Assembly: GCF_016862175.1 (NCBI RefSeq)
Contig: NZ_BOML01000043.1
Coordinates: forward strand, 282,944 to 346,943
DNA: 64,000 nt
Reading direction: 5' to 3'
Origin: Paractinoplanes durhamensis
GTDB lineage: Bacteria; Actinomycetota; Actinomycetes; Mycobacteriales; Micromonosporaceae
Part shown: piece after piece, positions 7,854 to 16,429 of the stretch
How positions within the stretch are numbered: the stretch's first letter is position 1
Layout of the letters: every line of letters starts with the position of its first letter
Translations under genes and position numbers: made by a program
Notes under the pieces: generated by a model
What the model was told of the DNA's origin: nothing
Databases searched by the model: none
The model's input: only the letters and a program-made list of their open reading frames with translations

Positions 7854-8909
7854 ATGCCGGACGATGCGCCCGTACACCCCAAATCGCGCGGTGCGGCCCG
7901 CCGCGCCCTTCGCCGCGGGCCGACCATGGAGGACGTGGCCGAGCTCGCGGGGGTCTCCCGCGGCACCGTGTCGCGGGTGCTCAACGGGGCGATGCACGTC
8001 AGCTCGGAGTCGCGGGCCGCGGTCCAGGAGGCCATGCGGCAGACCGGCTACGTGGTCAACCAGAACGCTCGCAGCCTGGTCACCCGCAGTTCGGGGGCGA
8101 TCGCGTTCGTGCTGAGCGAGCCGCCCGACCGGCTCTTCGAGGACCCGGTGCTCGGCACCCTGCTGCGCTCCTGCACCCAGCTGCTGGGGGAGCAGGGGCG
8201 CGGGCTGATGCTGATGCTGGCCGGGACGGCCGAGGAACGCGAACGCGTCCTGCACTTCGCCCGGGGCGGGCACGTCGACGGGGTGCTGCTGGTGTCCATG
8301 CACGACGGCGATCCGCTCGCCGCCGAGTTGCCGGCGACCGGGGTGCCGGTGGTGGTCTGCGGGCGCGCGCCGGCGGACGGGCCGGCGATGCCCTATGTGG
8401 CCGCCGACGACCGGGGCGGCGCCCGGCTGATGACGCAGTACCTGCTGGATCGGGGCGCGCAGCGGCTGGCCACGGTGGCCGGGCCGCCGGACACGGCCGG
8501 TGGGGCGGAGCGGCTGGCCGGCTTCCGGGACGTGCTCGGGCGGCGGGTTCCGGCGCGCGCGATCGCCCGGGCCGAGGCCTACGGCATCGAGGAGGGGCGG
8601 GCCGCGATGAGTCAGCTCCTGCACGGTTATCCGGAGCTGGACGCGGTCTTCGTCGCCTCCGACCTGCTCGCGGTCGGTGCGCTGCAGGCGCTGCACGCGG
8701 CCGGGCGGAAGGTCCCGGAGGACGTGCTGGTCGGCGGGTTCGACGACTCGGCGATCGCGTCGGCGACGATGCCGCCGCTGACCACGGTCCGGCAGCCGCT
8801 GTCGCAGGTGGCGGGGGAGCTGGTCGAGGTGCTGCTGCAGCTGATCGGCGGGCGCCGGCCGTCGTCGCGGGTGCTGCCGACCTCGCTGGTGCGGCGCGAG
8901 TCGGCCTGA
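7854..8909 (+). CDS. LacI-family transcriptional regulator
   Basis: A 351-residue repressor. The HTH near residues 24-45 reads MEDVAELAGVSRGTVSRVLNG, followed by the hinge helix and a periplasmic-binding-protein-like sugar domain with the usual VFVASDLLAVGALQAL and PEDVLVGGFDD segments. The ATG at 7854 is 8 bases after GGAGG; GTG at 7851 is an alternative. It is divergent from the GH53 galactanase and flanked by identical operators at 7777 and 8915, which fits autoregulation plus control of the galactanase. The effector is probably a galactose-containing oligosaccharide (inference from context). Confidence 0.9.
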   Translation: MPDDAPVHPKSRGAARRALRRGPTMEDVAELAGVSRGTVSRVLNGAMHVSSESRAAVQEAMRQTGYVVNQNARSLVTRSSGAIAFVLSEPPDRLFEDPVLGTLLRSCTQLLGEQGRGLMLMLAGTAEERERVLHFARGGHVDGVLLVSMHDGDPLAAELPATGVPVVVCGRAPADGPAMPYVAADDRGGARLMTQYLLDRGAQRLATVAGPPDTAGGAERLAGFRDVLGRRVPARAIARAEAYGIEEGRAAMSQLLHGYPELDAVFVASDLLAVGALQALHAAGRKVPEDVLVGGFDDSAIASATMPPLTTVRQPLSQVAGELVEVLLQLIGGRRPSSRVLPTSLVRRESA

Positions 8910-8914
8910 CGGCT

Positions 8915-8926
8915 GTGAGCGCTCAC
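8915..8926. promoter_or_regulatory. LacI-family operator 2
   Basis: GTGAGCGCTCAC again, identical to operator 1, 6 bases after the LacI stop codon and about 93 bases before the acetyltransferase start. It could repress the downstream gene or act as an auxiliary looping site about 1.1 kb from operator 1. Confidence 0.75.
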
Positions 8927-9018
8927 GGCGCCTGGAGGCTTTTGTCGTGGTTTTGGAGCAGGCGGGTGGGGTCGCTGTGCGGTTGGGGACTCCGACGTCG
9001 TACTCGGAGAGGTTGACT

Positions 9019-9798
9019 GTGGTTGATCTTGATGGTCTTCGGGCCGCGTATGACGCGCAGATGCGCATGCCGACCCTGGCCGGCGTGATCCATGAGTTCG
9101 ACGGGCCTCTCCGGCGGAGCGTCGGTGGGCATGTCGGGCGGATTCGGGCGCCGCGTGATCTTGGAGTCGGCGGTGCTGAGCTGGATCGGCTGATTGCTCG
9201 GCAGCGGGACTTCTTCCGGGACCGTGGCCAAGGCGTCGAGTGGAAGCGGGCGGGGCATGATCTTCCGCCGGAACTTCCGGAGCGACTCGTTGCCGCCGGG
9301 TTCGTGGCGGCGGAACCCTCGGCGGTGCTGCTCGGATTCGCCGCGGAGCTGGCGGCTTCACCGGTGCTGCCCGACGGAGTCACGCTGCGGCGGGTGAGTG
9401 CGGAAGAAGACCTGCGGCGGATCGCCGATCATCAGACCGCGGTGTGGGGGTTCGACTGCTCGTGGGTGGCGGATCTGCTCATCGGGCAGGTGGCGGCGGC
9501 TCCTGACCGGATCAGCATCCTGGTCGCCGAGGCTGATCGGCGGTTCGTCTGTACGGCCTGGTCGGGATACGAACCGGGGACCGAATTCGTCGCGCTGCTC
9601 GGTGGCACCACGGTGCCGGAGTGGCGGGGGCGCGGGATCTATCGGGCGATGATCGCGGCGCGGGCCCAGGAGGCGGTCGAGCGGGGGTTTCGGCTGCTGC
9701 ACGTCGACGCCTCGCCGGACAGTGCGCCCATTCTGCGCCGGTGCGGCTTCCATCAGATCACCACCTCGACGCACTTCCACTGGACGCCGCCGCAATAG
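9019..9798 (+). CDS. GNAT-family N-acetyltransferase
   Basis: A 259-residue protein. The C-terminal half holds the GNAT core, with the acetyl-CoA loop in VPEWRGRGIYRAMIAARAQEA and the closing strand HVDASPDSAPILRRCGF. The N-terminal 110 residues are a less conserved extension, common in two-part actinomycete GNATs. I start at GTG 9019 because GGAGAGG lies 6 bases before it; GTG at 8947 is also open. The substrate is unknown. A LacI operator lies about 93 bases upstream, so it may follow the galactanase regulator. Confidence 0.8.
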   Translation: MVDLDGLRAAYDAQMRMPTLAGVIHEFDGPLRRSVGGHVGRIRAPRDLGVGGAELDRLIARQRDFFRDRGQGVEWKRAGHDLPPELPERLVAAGFVAAEPSAVLLGFAAELAASPVLPDGVTLRRVSAEEDLRRIADHQTAVWGFDCSWVADLLIGQVAAAPDRISILVAEADRRFVCTAWSGYEPGTEFVALLGGTTVPEWRGRGIYRAMIAARAQEAVERGFRLLHVDASPDSAPILRRCGFHQITTSTHFHWTPPQ

Positions 9799-9860
9799 CG
9801 CGCCGGCCGGGGCGCGGGTGGTGGGGGTGGGGCGGATGGACGCCGCCGTAATGACGAAAA

Positions 9861-9887
9861 TGCCCTGCCGGGGCAGCCGGCAGGGCA
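9861..9887 (-). terminator. Intrinsic terminator of the DoxX-like gene
   Basis: An 11-bp perfect stem TGCCCTGCCGG / CCGGCAGGGCA with a 5-base loop, followed on the minus strand by TTTT. It lies 13 bases past the stop of the gene at 9901. Confidence 0.8.
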
Positions 9888-9900
9888 CGTTGGGGGTGGG

Positions 9901-10461
9901 TCAGATGAGCCAGCGGTTCTTCTGCACGAAGGGGAGCTTCGCCCAGATCTTGCCGAGACCCCAGGTCTGGCCGGCGTAGGTCAGCGCGAAGAGCACCGCG
10001 GCCAGGGCGTAGACCACGTGGTAGTCGACGATCGGGTTGGAACTTCCGCTGGCCAGCGGCCACTCGGCGAGCCACATGAAGGCCATCATCAGGGCGCCGG
10101 CGCCGGCCGCGACCCGCAGGCCGATGCCGAGGATGAGCGCGAGGCCGATGCCGAGCATGCCGATCATGAACGCCCAGTTGGCGAAGTGGGTGCCGGCGAT
10201 GCTGTGGAAGAAGCCCTTGAGCGGGCCGGCCTCGACGCTGGACAGGAAGCCCTTGGTGGGGGAACCGCCGTTGACCCAGGCCTTGGCGGACGGGGTCGCG
10301 TAGCCGAAGCCGAAGGTCTTGTCGAGGAACGCCCACAGGAAAACGAATCCGGTGGCGACCCGCAGGACGGCCAGAACCTTGGCGGCAGTCTTGGTGACCA
10401 TGGAGCCAGGTGCTTCGACCTGCTCCAGGTGGGCCACGTTGCTCCGGCCGATGGTGGTCAT
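9901..10461 (-). CDS. DoxX-family membrane protein
   Basis: A 186-residue integral membrane protein with about four hydrophobic helices (around 30-45, 90-115, 118-135 and 145-165) and a DoxX/DoxD-like core (LRVATGFVFLWAFLDKTFG). Family members are linked to quinone-coupled redox or thiol stress, but the exact reaction is not established. The ATG at 10461 follows AAGGAGGAAGC. The gene is downstream of two Acg-type nitroreductase genes on the same strand. A perfect DevR-type palindrome lies 86 bases upstream, inside the end of the preceding gene, so it probably has its own hypoxia-induced promoter. Confidence 0.85.
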   Translation of the reverse strand: MTTIGRSNVAHLEQVEAPGSMVTKTAAKVLAVLRVATGFVFLWAFLDKTFGFGYATPSAKAWVNGGSPTKGFLSSVEAGPLKGFFHSIAGTHFANWAFMIGMLGIGLALILGIGLRVAAGAGALMMAFMWLAEWPLASGSSNPIVDYHVVYALAAVLFALTYAGQTWGLGKIWAKLPFVQKNRWLI

Positions 10462-10527
10462 TGCTTCCTCCTTCAATCAATTTCGCTGAGGCTGACTCTC
10501 CTCTCGGCGGGGGTGCGGCACCCGGGC

Positions 10528-11499
10528 CTAAGCTCCTCCGATGCCCGGGACCAAGGTCCCTAAGCCGGTCAGGACCTCGGACACGTCGCGGCGCGGGGCC
10601 GCGCTGGTCGGGGTGCCGTAACCGAAGCGGATCACGATCTGCGGGTGGCCGGGCCGGCCCAGCGAACGGCGCAGCTGCTCGCGGGCCGTCGGCACCTCGA
10701 TCGGCTGACTGATCAGGGACGTGTCGATGCCGGCCGCGGTCGCGGTGAGCAGCACCTTCTGCATCGCCTGGCCGGCGTTGCTCTGGTCGGCGGCGCTGTC
10801 GCCGGGCACGCCGAGGATGCCGACCAGCGGTTCCGGCTCGTAGTCGTGGCCGGGCGCGCGGCGCCGCTCGTTGAAGAAGCGCTGCGGCAGGACGTCCTGC
10901 GGCTCGGCCATCGGGGCGCGGGCGGAGTCCGGGATCGCGTGCCGCCAGGCCTCCATCTCCGCCTGGTAGGCGGTGTCGCGCCGGAGCACCCGGTCGGCGC
11001 TCGTCGCGATCTCCGAGAAGCCGGCCACCGCGACCGTGCCGACCAGCAGGGCCAGCCAGCCGCTCTCGGTGCGGGCCGCGTCGAGCAGCCGGATCCGCAC
11101 GTCGGTGGGCACCGGGTCGGGCCAGAACGGCTGCCGGTTGCTGTGCCGGTGCGGGATCGCCTCGAACAGCTCGGTCTCGGCGTACGTCGGCGGGCGCTCC
11201 CGGCCCGGGGTGAGCCGGGCGACCAGGCCCGGCTCCCGCGGGTCGGGGTGCAGCCGCACCTCGGCCGGGCGCCCGGCGGCGGCCAGCGCGAGGCGGGCGT
11301 TGTAGGTGGCGGCACCGCATGCGATGCGGGCCGCCCAGCCGGTCCGGTCCACCGTCGGCAACCGGCGGGCCGGATCGGCCAGAATCTCTATCGCCCCGCC
11401 GGCCAGGCGGAACAGCCACGGCTGGCTGTTGTGCAGGGAGGGCGCGCGGACGGCGGCCGCGGCCGCACGGTGCAGGTCGGCCTCGTTGTAGGCGTCCAT
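10528..11499 (-). CDS. Acg-type nitroreductase-fold protein (copy 1)
   Basis: A 323-residue protein of the Acg/Rv3131-like family, a duplicated FMN-type nitroreductase fold. Typical segments are APSLHNSQPWLFRL near residue 20, DPARRLPTVDRTGW, and the C-terminal PQIVIRFGYGTP. In mycobacteria such proteins belong to the DevR dormancy regulon and lack classic reductase activity; some may sequester flavin. It starts 2 bases after the stop of the second copy at 11502, so the two form an operon. The next gene's DevR box lies within its last codons. Confidence 0.88.
   Translation of the reverse strand: MDAYNEADLHRAAAAAVRAPSLHNSQPWLFRLAGGAIEILADPARRLPTVDRTGWAARIACGAATYNARLALAAAGRPAEVRLHPDPREPGLVARLTPGRERPPTYAETELFEAIPHRHSNRQPFWPDPVPTDVRIRLLDAARTESGWLALLVGTVAVAGFSEIATSADRVLRRDTAYQAEMEAWRHAIPDSARAPMAEPQDVLPQRFFNERRRAPGHDYEPEPLVGILGVPGDSAADQSNAGQAMQKVLLTATAAGIDTSLISQPIEVPTAREQLRRSLGRPGHPQIVIRFGYGTPTSAAPRRDVSEVLTGLGTLVPGIGGA
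10547..10560 (-). promoter_or_regulatory. DevR (DosR) box for the DoxX-like gene
   Basis: On the minus strand GGGACCTTGGTCCC, a perfect 14-bp palindrome preceded by TTA. It matches the GGGAC-N4-GTCCC core of the known DosR consensus. It overlaps the last codons of the upstream nitroreductase gene (Gly-Thr-Leu-Val-Pro) and lies 86 bases before the DoxX-like start. Confidence 0.75.
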
Positions 11500-11501
11500 G
11501 G

Positions 11502-12452
11502 CTACTCCACGATGGTGATCACGTCACGCGGGTCGCGGCGCGGAGCGCTGGGCAGCGGGACGTCGGCGGGCAGGAAACCGAGGCGGACCACCAGGTAGGG
11601 GTCGCCGAGACCGGCGAGAATGCCGCGCAGCAGGGTGCGCGGCCACTCGACCTCGATGGCGTCACTGATCGGTGCGGTGGCCAGGCCGTCCGCGGTGGCC
11701 CGCAGCAGCAGGGCGGAGAGTGCCTCGCCCCCGCGCAGCAGGGCGGCCGGTTCGTCGCTGGTGCCGAACAGCACCACGTAGGCGGCGCCGGCGTCGTGCG
11801 CGGGGCCGGCGGCCAGGCCGGCGTCGCCGCCGGGGGCGAAGAGGCGGACCGGCACCCGGCGCGGCTCGTCGCGCACCGCGGTGGCGGGCGGCACGCCGTC
11901 GCCGGTGAAGTCGGGCCGGGTGGTCCAGCGGTCGAGCTCGGCCCGGTAGGCCGGGTCGGCCTGCTCGGCGTGCGACGCCAGCTCGGCGGTCACGGCCAGT
12001 TCGGGCAGCTGCTCGGGCCGGACCACGTGCAGGTAGGCGCCCTCCGACTCGACCAGGCGGCGCAGGGCGGTCAGCTCCGTCTCGGGAACCGGTTTGTCGC
12101 CGAAGGCGCGCCGGTCGGTGCGGCGCCGGTAGATCGCGGCGGCGATCCGCTTCGTTTCGGCGTCGGGCTCAGTGGGAGCGCCCAGCGTCACCCTCGCCAG
12201 GAGGTCGGGCCGGGCCAGGCGTTCGACGATCGGCTGGTGGCCGGCCGCGGCCAGGGCGACCCGGGCGTGGTGCAGGGCGGCGCCGCAGCTCAGCAGCAGG
12301 AGCCGGCCGTCCCGGTCGACGGTGTCGAGCCGCCGGCTCGGGTCGGCGTACAGCTCCAGGCTGTCGCCGATGACCCGCCACGACCACGGCTGGGTGTTGA
12401 ACACCGAGGGTGCGTGCTGGGCCGCGCCGGCGGCATCTTCCAGTGCTGTCAT
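11502..12452 (-). CDS. Acg-type nitroreductase-fold protein (copy 2)
   Basis: A 316-residue paralogue of the following gene, with APSVFNTQPWSWRV near residue 15, a DPSRRLDTVDRDGR segment, and the C-terminal DPYLVVRLGFLP. It belongs to the Acg family of atypical flavin nitroreductase-fold proteins induced in hypoxia in mycobacteria. It is the first gene of the operon that continues into copy 1 and probably DoxX. A DevR box sits 37 bases upstream of its start. The pair looks like an ancient duplication rather than a recent one, since sequence identity is limited to motifs. Confidence 0.88.
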   Translation of the reverse strand: MTALEDAAGAAQHAPSVFNTQPWSWRVIGDSLELYADPSRRLDTVDRDGRLLLLSCGAALHHARVALAAAGHQPIVERLARPDLLARVTLGAPTEPDAETKRIAAAIYRRRTDRRAFGDKPVPETELTALRRLVESEGAYLHVVRPEQLPELAVTAELASHAEQADPAYRAELDRWTTRPDFTGDGVPPATAVRDEPRRVPVRLFAPGGDAGLAAGPAHDAGAAYVVLFGTSDEPAALLRGGEALSALLLRATADGLATAPISDAIEVEWPRTLLRGILAGLGDPYLVVRLGFLPADVPLPSAPRRDPRDVITIVE

Positions 12453-12488
12453 ATGACCACACTGCCGCGCAGGAGGCCCCGCGGTTCA

Positions 12489-12502
12489 GGGCCGAAGGTC
12501 CC
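12489..12502 (-). promoter_or_regulatory. DevR (DosR) box for the nitroreductase operon
   Basis: On the minus strand TCGGGACCTTCGGCCCTGAA, whose core GGGACCTTCGGCCC fits the DosR consensus with one change in the right half. It lies 37 bases upstream of the nitroreductase start, between it and the kinase gene. Confidence 0.75.
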
Positions 12503-12504
12503 GA

Positions 12505-14193
12505 TCAGCCGGATATGGGTGCACGCCAGACCACCACGGTGCCGTTGCCACCGGGGCCGGGCCCGATCTCGAACTCGCCGCCAAGATCACCCGCGCGGTC
12601 GATCATATTCACGATGCCGCCGCGGGCCTGGGCCGGGTCGGCGCCGACCCCGTCGTCCTCGATCCGCAGCGACACCTCGTCGCCGGTGGCGTGCACGGTG
12701 ACCCGGACGCTGGTGGCCTGGGCGTGCCGGGCGACGTTGGACAGGGCCTCGCGGAGCACGGCCATCAGCTCCGGGACGATGTCGTCCGGGATGGCGCTGT
12801 CGACCGGGCCGACCGTGTCGAGGACCGGCCGGAAACCGAGCGTCGTCACCGCGGCGTCGACCGCCTCGCGCAGCTCGGTGCGCAGCGACGGGCCGGTCGG
12901 GGTGCGCAGCTCGAAGATCGAGCGGCGGATGTCCCGGATCGTCGCGTCCAGGTCGTCGACGGCCGCGTTGATCCGCCGGACCGCCTCCTGCCGGGCCGCG
13001 TGCGGCACCGCGCCCTGCAGCTGCATGCCGGTCGCGAACAGCCGCTGGATGACCACGTCGTGCAGGTCCCGGGCGATCCGCTCGCGGTCCTCGAGGACCA
13101 CGAACTGCTCCCGCTCCTCCTGGGCGCGGGCCCGTTCGAGGGCGAGGGCGGCCTGCCCGGCGAACGTGGAGAGCAGCACCGCCTCCTCCTCGTCGGCGGC
13201 CCGGTCGTGCGGCTGGGTGACGATCAGCACGCCCCGCATGGCCTGCGCGACGGTGAGCGGGGCGGCCAGGGCCGGCCCGTCCGGCACCGCGGCCGGCCAC
13301 TCGGCCACCGCGGCCAGGTTTTCCAGGAACCGGTATTTCTCCGAGCCGAGCTCGGTGGCGACCACCGAGTCGACCGGGATCGAGCGGCCGGCCAGGCCGT
13401 CCGCGCCGTCGGCCACCTCGATCGTGTAGCGGCTGTTCGCCTCGTCGTAGAGCAGCACCATGGCCAGCCCGGAGCCGGAGACCTCGCGGGCCCGGCGGGC
13501 GATCAGCCGGAGCGCGTCGTTGCTGTGCACCTCGCCGAGCAGCACCCCGGTGATCTCGGCGGCGGCCGCCAGCCACCGCTCCCGGCGCTGGGCGATCGCG
13601 TAGAGGCGGGCGTTGTCGATGGCGACGCCGGCCGCGGCGGCGAGCGCCACCACGATCTCCTCGTCGTCCTCGCTGAACTCGGCGGCGCCCTGCTTCTCGG
13701 CCAGGTAGAGGTTGCCGTAGACCTGCTCGCGGGTGCGCACCGGCACGCCGAGGAAACTGTGCATCGGCGGGTGGTTCGCCGGAAAACCGTACGAGCTGGG
13801 GTGCCGCGTGATATCAGGCAGCCGCACCGGGTGCGGGTCGGTGATGAGCAGGCCGAGCACGCCCCGGCCGTGCGGCAGGTCACCGATCATGGCGTGGGTG
13901 GCCGGGTCGATCCCGTGTGTGATGAAGTCGATCAGCTCGGTGCGGTCGCTGCCGATCACGCCGAGCGCGCCGTACTTCGCGCCGGCCAGGGCGCAGGCGG
14001 CCTCGACGATGCGCTGCAGGGTGCTCCGGAGGTCGAGGTCGCTGCCGATGCCGACCACCGCGTCGAGCAGGGCCCGAAGACGTTCGCGGCTGGCCATGAC
14101 ATCGCCGACCCGGTCGAGCATCTCGTGCAATAGTTCGTCAAGGCGAACCCGGGACAGCGGCCCGAGCCCCAGCGATGGTGGTTCCGACGACAT
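12505..14193 (-). CDS. devS: DevS/DosS-type GAF sensor histidine kinase
   Basis: A 562-residue kinase with GAF-A (about 50-200), GAF-B (about 215-355) and a HisKA_3/HATPase_c core. The phospho-acceptor is His378 in RDLHDVVIQRLF; the ATP-binding part has REALSNVARHA and EDDGVG. His141 in NHPPM of GAF-A aligns with the position that ligates heme in mycobacterial DosS/DosT (alignment by memory), so it is probably a heme gas or redox sensor. There are no membrane helices. It is divergent from devR at 14297, its presumed partner. Confidence 0.9.
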   Translation of the reverse strand: MSSEPPSLGLGPLSRVRLDELLHEMLDRVGDVMASRERLRALLDAVVGIGSDLDLRSTLQRIVEAACALAGAKYGALGVIGSDRTELIDFITHGIDPATHAMIGDLPHGRGVLGLLITDPHPVRLPDITRHPSSYGFPANHPPMHSFLGVPVRTREQVYGNLYLAEKQGAAEFSEDDEEIVVALAAAAGVAIDNARLYAIAQRRERWLAAAAEITGVLLGEVHSNDALRLIARRAREVSGSGLAMVLLYDEANSRYTIEVADGADGLAGRSIPVDSVVATELGSEKYRFLENLAAVAEWPAAVPDGPALAAPLTVAQAMRGVLIVTQPHDRAADEEEAVLLSTFAGQAALALERARAQEEREQFVVLEDRERIARDLHDVVIQRLFATGMQLQGAVPHAARQEAVRRINAAVDDLDATIRDIRRSIFELRTPTGPSLRTELREAVDAAVTTLGFRPVLDTVGPVDSAIPDDIVPELMAVLREALSNVARHAQATSVRVTVHATGDEVSLRIEDDGVGADPAQARGGIVNMIDRAGDLGGEFEIGPGPGGNGTVVVWRAPISG

Positions 14194-14239
14194 GCCGCCT
14201 AGACTATCGAGCCGATCACCCCAGCCCGAGCACGGGCTC

Positions 14240-14268
14240 GGGACACAGGACCTTAGGCACTTGGACCC
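14240..14268. promoter_or_regulatory. Weak DevR-like sites in the devS-devR gap
   Basis: GGGACACAGGACCT (14240-14253) and AGGCACTTGGACCC (14255-14268) each keep one good half of the DevR palindrome and a poor other half. They lie in the 103-bp divergent promoter region. Two adjacent weak boxes would suit cooperative autoregulation, but the match is modest. Confidence 0.35.
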
Positions 14269-14296
14269 TTGGCCTCACTAACGGTAGGAAAGAACC

Positions 14297-14941
14297 ATGA
14301 TCCGCGTCTTTCTGCTCGACGACCATGAGGTGGTCCGCCGTGGTCTCGTCGACCTGCTTCAGGCCGACGGTGACATCGAGGTGGTGGGTGAGTCGGGCTC
14401 GGCCCAGGAGGCCTCCCGTCGCATCCCCGCACTACGCCCGGATGTGGCGGTGCTGGATGCTCGGCTGCCCGACGGTAACGGCATCGACGTGTGCCGTGAC
14501 GTGCGGGCGATCGACTCGTCGATCAAGGGGCTGATCCTCACCTCCTACGAGGACGACGAGGCCCTGTTCGCCGCGATCATGGCCGGCGCGTCGGGTTACG
14601 TGCTCAAGCAGATCCGCGGCACCGATCTGGTCGACGCGGTCCGCCGGGTCGCCGAGGGCCAGTCGCTGCTCGACCCGGCGATCACTCAGCGGGTGCTCGA
14701 GCGCATCCGTAACGGGGTGGAGGCGCCGCGTGAGCTGGCCGGGCTGACCGAGCAGGAGCGCCGGATCCTCGAGTTCATCGCCGAGGGCCTCACCAACCGG
14801 GAGATCGCGTCCCGGATGTTCCTGGCCGAGAAGACGGTGAAGAATTACGTCTCCAGTCTGCTCGCGAAGCTCGGTCTCGAGCGACGCACACAGGCCGCAG
14901 TGCTCGCAACCCGTTTGCTCGGAGATCGCCGATCCGGCTGA
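14297..14941 (+). CDS. devR: DevR/DosR-type response regulator
   Basis: A 214-residue NarL/LuxR-type regulator that closely follows mycobacterial DevR in sequence: FLLDDHEVVRRGLVDLL at the start, phospho-acceptor Asp54 in VLDARLPDGNG, and a receiver ending near 120. The HTH (150-200) contains GLTNREIASRMFLAEKTVKNYVS and LERRTQAAV. DevR activates genes for hypoxia, NO and CO survival by binding GGGAC-N4-GTCCC boxes. It is divergent from devS and is followed by a DevR box and cydABDC. A good AGGAAAG ribosome site precedes the ATG. Confidence 0.95.
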   Translation: MIRVFLLDDHEVVRRGLVDLLQADGDIEVVGESGSAQEASRRIPALRPDVAVLDARLPDGNGIDVCRDVRAIDSSIKGLILTSYEDDEALFAAIMAGASGYVLKQIRGTDLVDAVRRVAEGQSLLDPAITQRVLERIRNGVEAPRELAGLTEQERRILEFIAEGLTNREIASRMFLAEKTVKNYVSSLLAKLGLERRTQAAVLATRLLGDRRSG

Positions 14942-14942
14942 C

Positions 14943-14956
14943 AGGACTTTCGGCCC
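14943..14956 (+). promoter_or_regulatory. DevR (DosR) box upstream of cydA
   Basis: AGGACTTTCGGCCC fits the DosR core with changes only at the first base and in the right half. It lies 60 bases before the cydA GTG, directly after the devR stop codon. Confidence 0.65.
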
Positions 14957-15016
14957 TGCCCACCGGGACGGATTGATCGAAAGGATCAGTTCCGAATCAG
15001 TGGAAAGGATCCGTCC

Positions 15017-16411
15017 GTGGACGCGCTAGATCTGGCCCGATGGCAGTTCGGGGTCATTACCGTCTACCACTTCCTGTTCGTGCCCATCACGATCGGGATG
15101 TCGGTTCTGGTCGCCGGTCTGCAAACCGCCTGGGTGCGGACCGGCAAGGAGCAATACCTGCGGGCCACGAAGTTCTGGGGCAAGTTGTTCCTGATCAACT
15201 TCGCGATCGGCGTGGTCACCGGCATCGTGCAGGAGTTCCAGTTCGGCATGAACTGGAGCGACTACTCGCGCTTTGTCGGTGACATCTTCGGTGCGCCGCT
15301 GGCCATCGAGGGCCTGCTCGCCTTCTTCCTCGAGTCGACATTCCTCGGCCTGTGGATCTTCGGCTGGGACAAATTGCCGAAGAAGATTCACCTCGCGACG
15401 ATCTGGCTCGCGGCTCTGGGCACGTGGCTGTCGGCCTACTTCATTCTTGCCGCGAACTCGTGGATGCAGCACCCAGTGGGTTACGAATTCAACGAGGCGC
15501 GCGGCCGGGCCGAGCTCAAGAGCATCGGCGCGGTACTGACCAACTCGACCACCCTGGTCACCTTCCCGCACACCATCACCGCCTGCCTGCTCACCGGCGG
15601 CGCGGTGCTGGTCGCGGTCAGCGCCTGGCACCTCAAGCGGCGCAACCAGGAGGACGTCTTCCGGCCCAGCCTCAAGCTCGGCGCCTGGGTGGTGCTGATC
15701 GCCGGCGTCGGCGTGCTGATCACCGGTGACCTGCAGGCCCGCATCATGACCGAGCAGCAGCCGATGAAGATGGCCGCCGCCGAGGCGCTCTACAACACCG
15801 ACAAGCCGGCCAGCTTCTCGATCTTCACGATCGGCTCGCTCAACGGCGACGAAGAGGTGGCCAGCGTCCGCATCCCGTCGCTGCTGTCCTTCATGGCGAC
15901 CGGCAGCCCCAACGGCGAGGTCGAGGGGATCAACAACCTCCAGCAGGAGTACGAGCAGAAGTACGGCGCCGGGGACTACAAGCCCTACGTGCCGGTCACC
16001 TACTGGTCGTTCCGCCTGATGATCGGCTTCGGCGGGCTCGCCATGCTGGTCGCGCTGGCCGCACTCTGGTTCACCCGGGGCGGCCGGACGACCACCAACC
16101 GCTGGCTCTGGCTCGCCGGGATCTTCGCCATCGGGGCGCCGCTCGCGGCCAATTCGTTCGGCTGGATCTTCACCGAGATGGGCCGGCAGCCCTGGTCGGT
16201 GTTCGGCGTCCTGAAGACCGCCGACGGCGTCTCGCCGTCGGTCGGGGCCGGCACGGTCGCCACCTCGTTCATCGGGCTCACCCTGCTCTACGGCGTGCTG
16301 GCGGTGATCGAGGTCGGGCTGTTCGTCAAGTACGCCAAGGCCGGGGCGCCGGAGATCCCGCCCGAATCCGAGGCGGAACCCGAAGACCGCCCGCTGACAT
16401 TCGCGTACTGA
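15017..16411 (+). CDS. cydA: Cytochrome bd oxidase subunit I
   Basis: A 464-residue membrane subunit that oxidises quinol and reduces O2 at high affinity. His18 in FGVITVYHFL matches the heme b595 ligand, the His in VTFPHTITACLL matches a heme b558 ligand, and GRQPW is the family signature near residue 390. The Q-loop region is short, as in actinobacterial enzymes. Start is GTG at 15017 after GGAAAGGA. It is the first gene of cydABDC and has a DevR box upstream, so expression should rise when oxygen falls. Confidence 0.95.
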   Translation: MDALDLARWQFGVITVYHFLFVPITIGMSVLVAGLQTAWVRTGKEQYLRATKFWGKLFLINFAIGVVTGIVQEFQFGMNWSDYSRFVGDIFGAPLAIEGLLAFFLESTFLGLWIFGWDKLPKKIHLATIWLAALGTWLSAYFILAANSWMQHPVGYEFNEARGRAELKSIGAVLTNSTTLVTFPHTITACLLTGGAVLVAVSAWHLKRRNQEDVFRPSLKLGAWVVLIAGVGVLITGDLQARIMTEQQPMKMAAAEALYNTDKPASFSIFTIGSLNGDEEVASVRIPSLLSFMATGSPNGEVEGINNLQQEYEQKYGAGDYKPYVPVTYWSFRLMIGFGGLAMLVALAALWFTRGGRTTTNRWLWLAGIFAIGAPLAANSFGWIFTEMGRQPWSVFGVLKTADGVSPSVGAGTVATSFIGLTLLYGVLAVIEVGLFVKYAKAGAPEIPPESEAEPEDRPLTFAY

Positions 16412-16429
16412 CAAGGAGGTTTGCTGATC

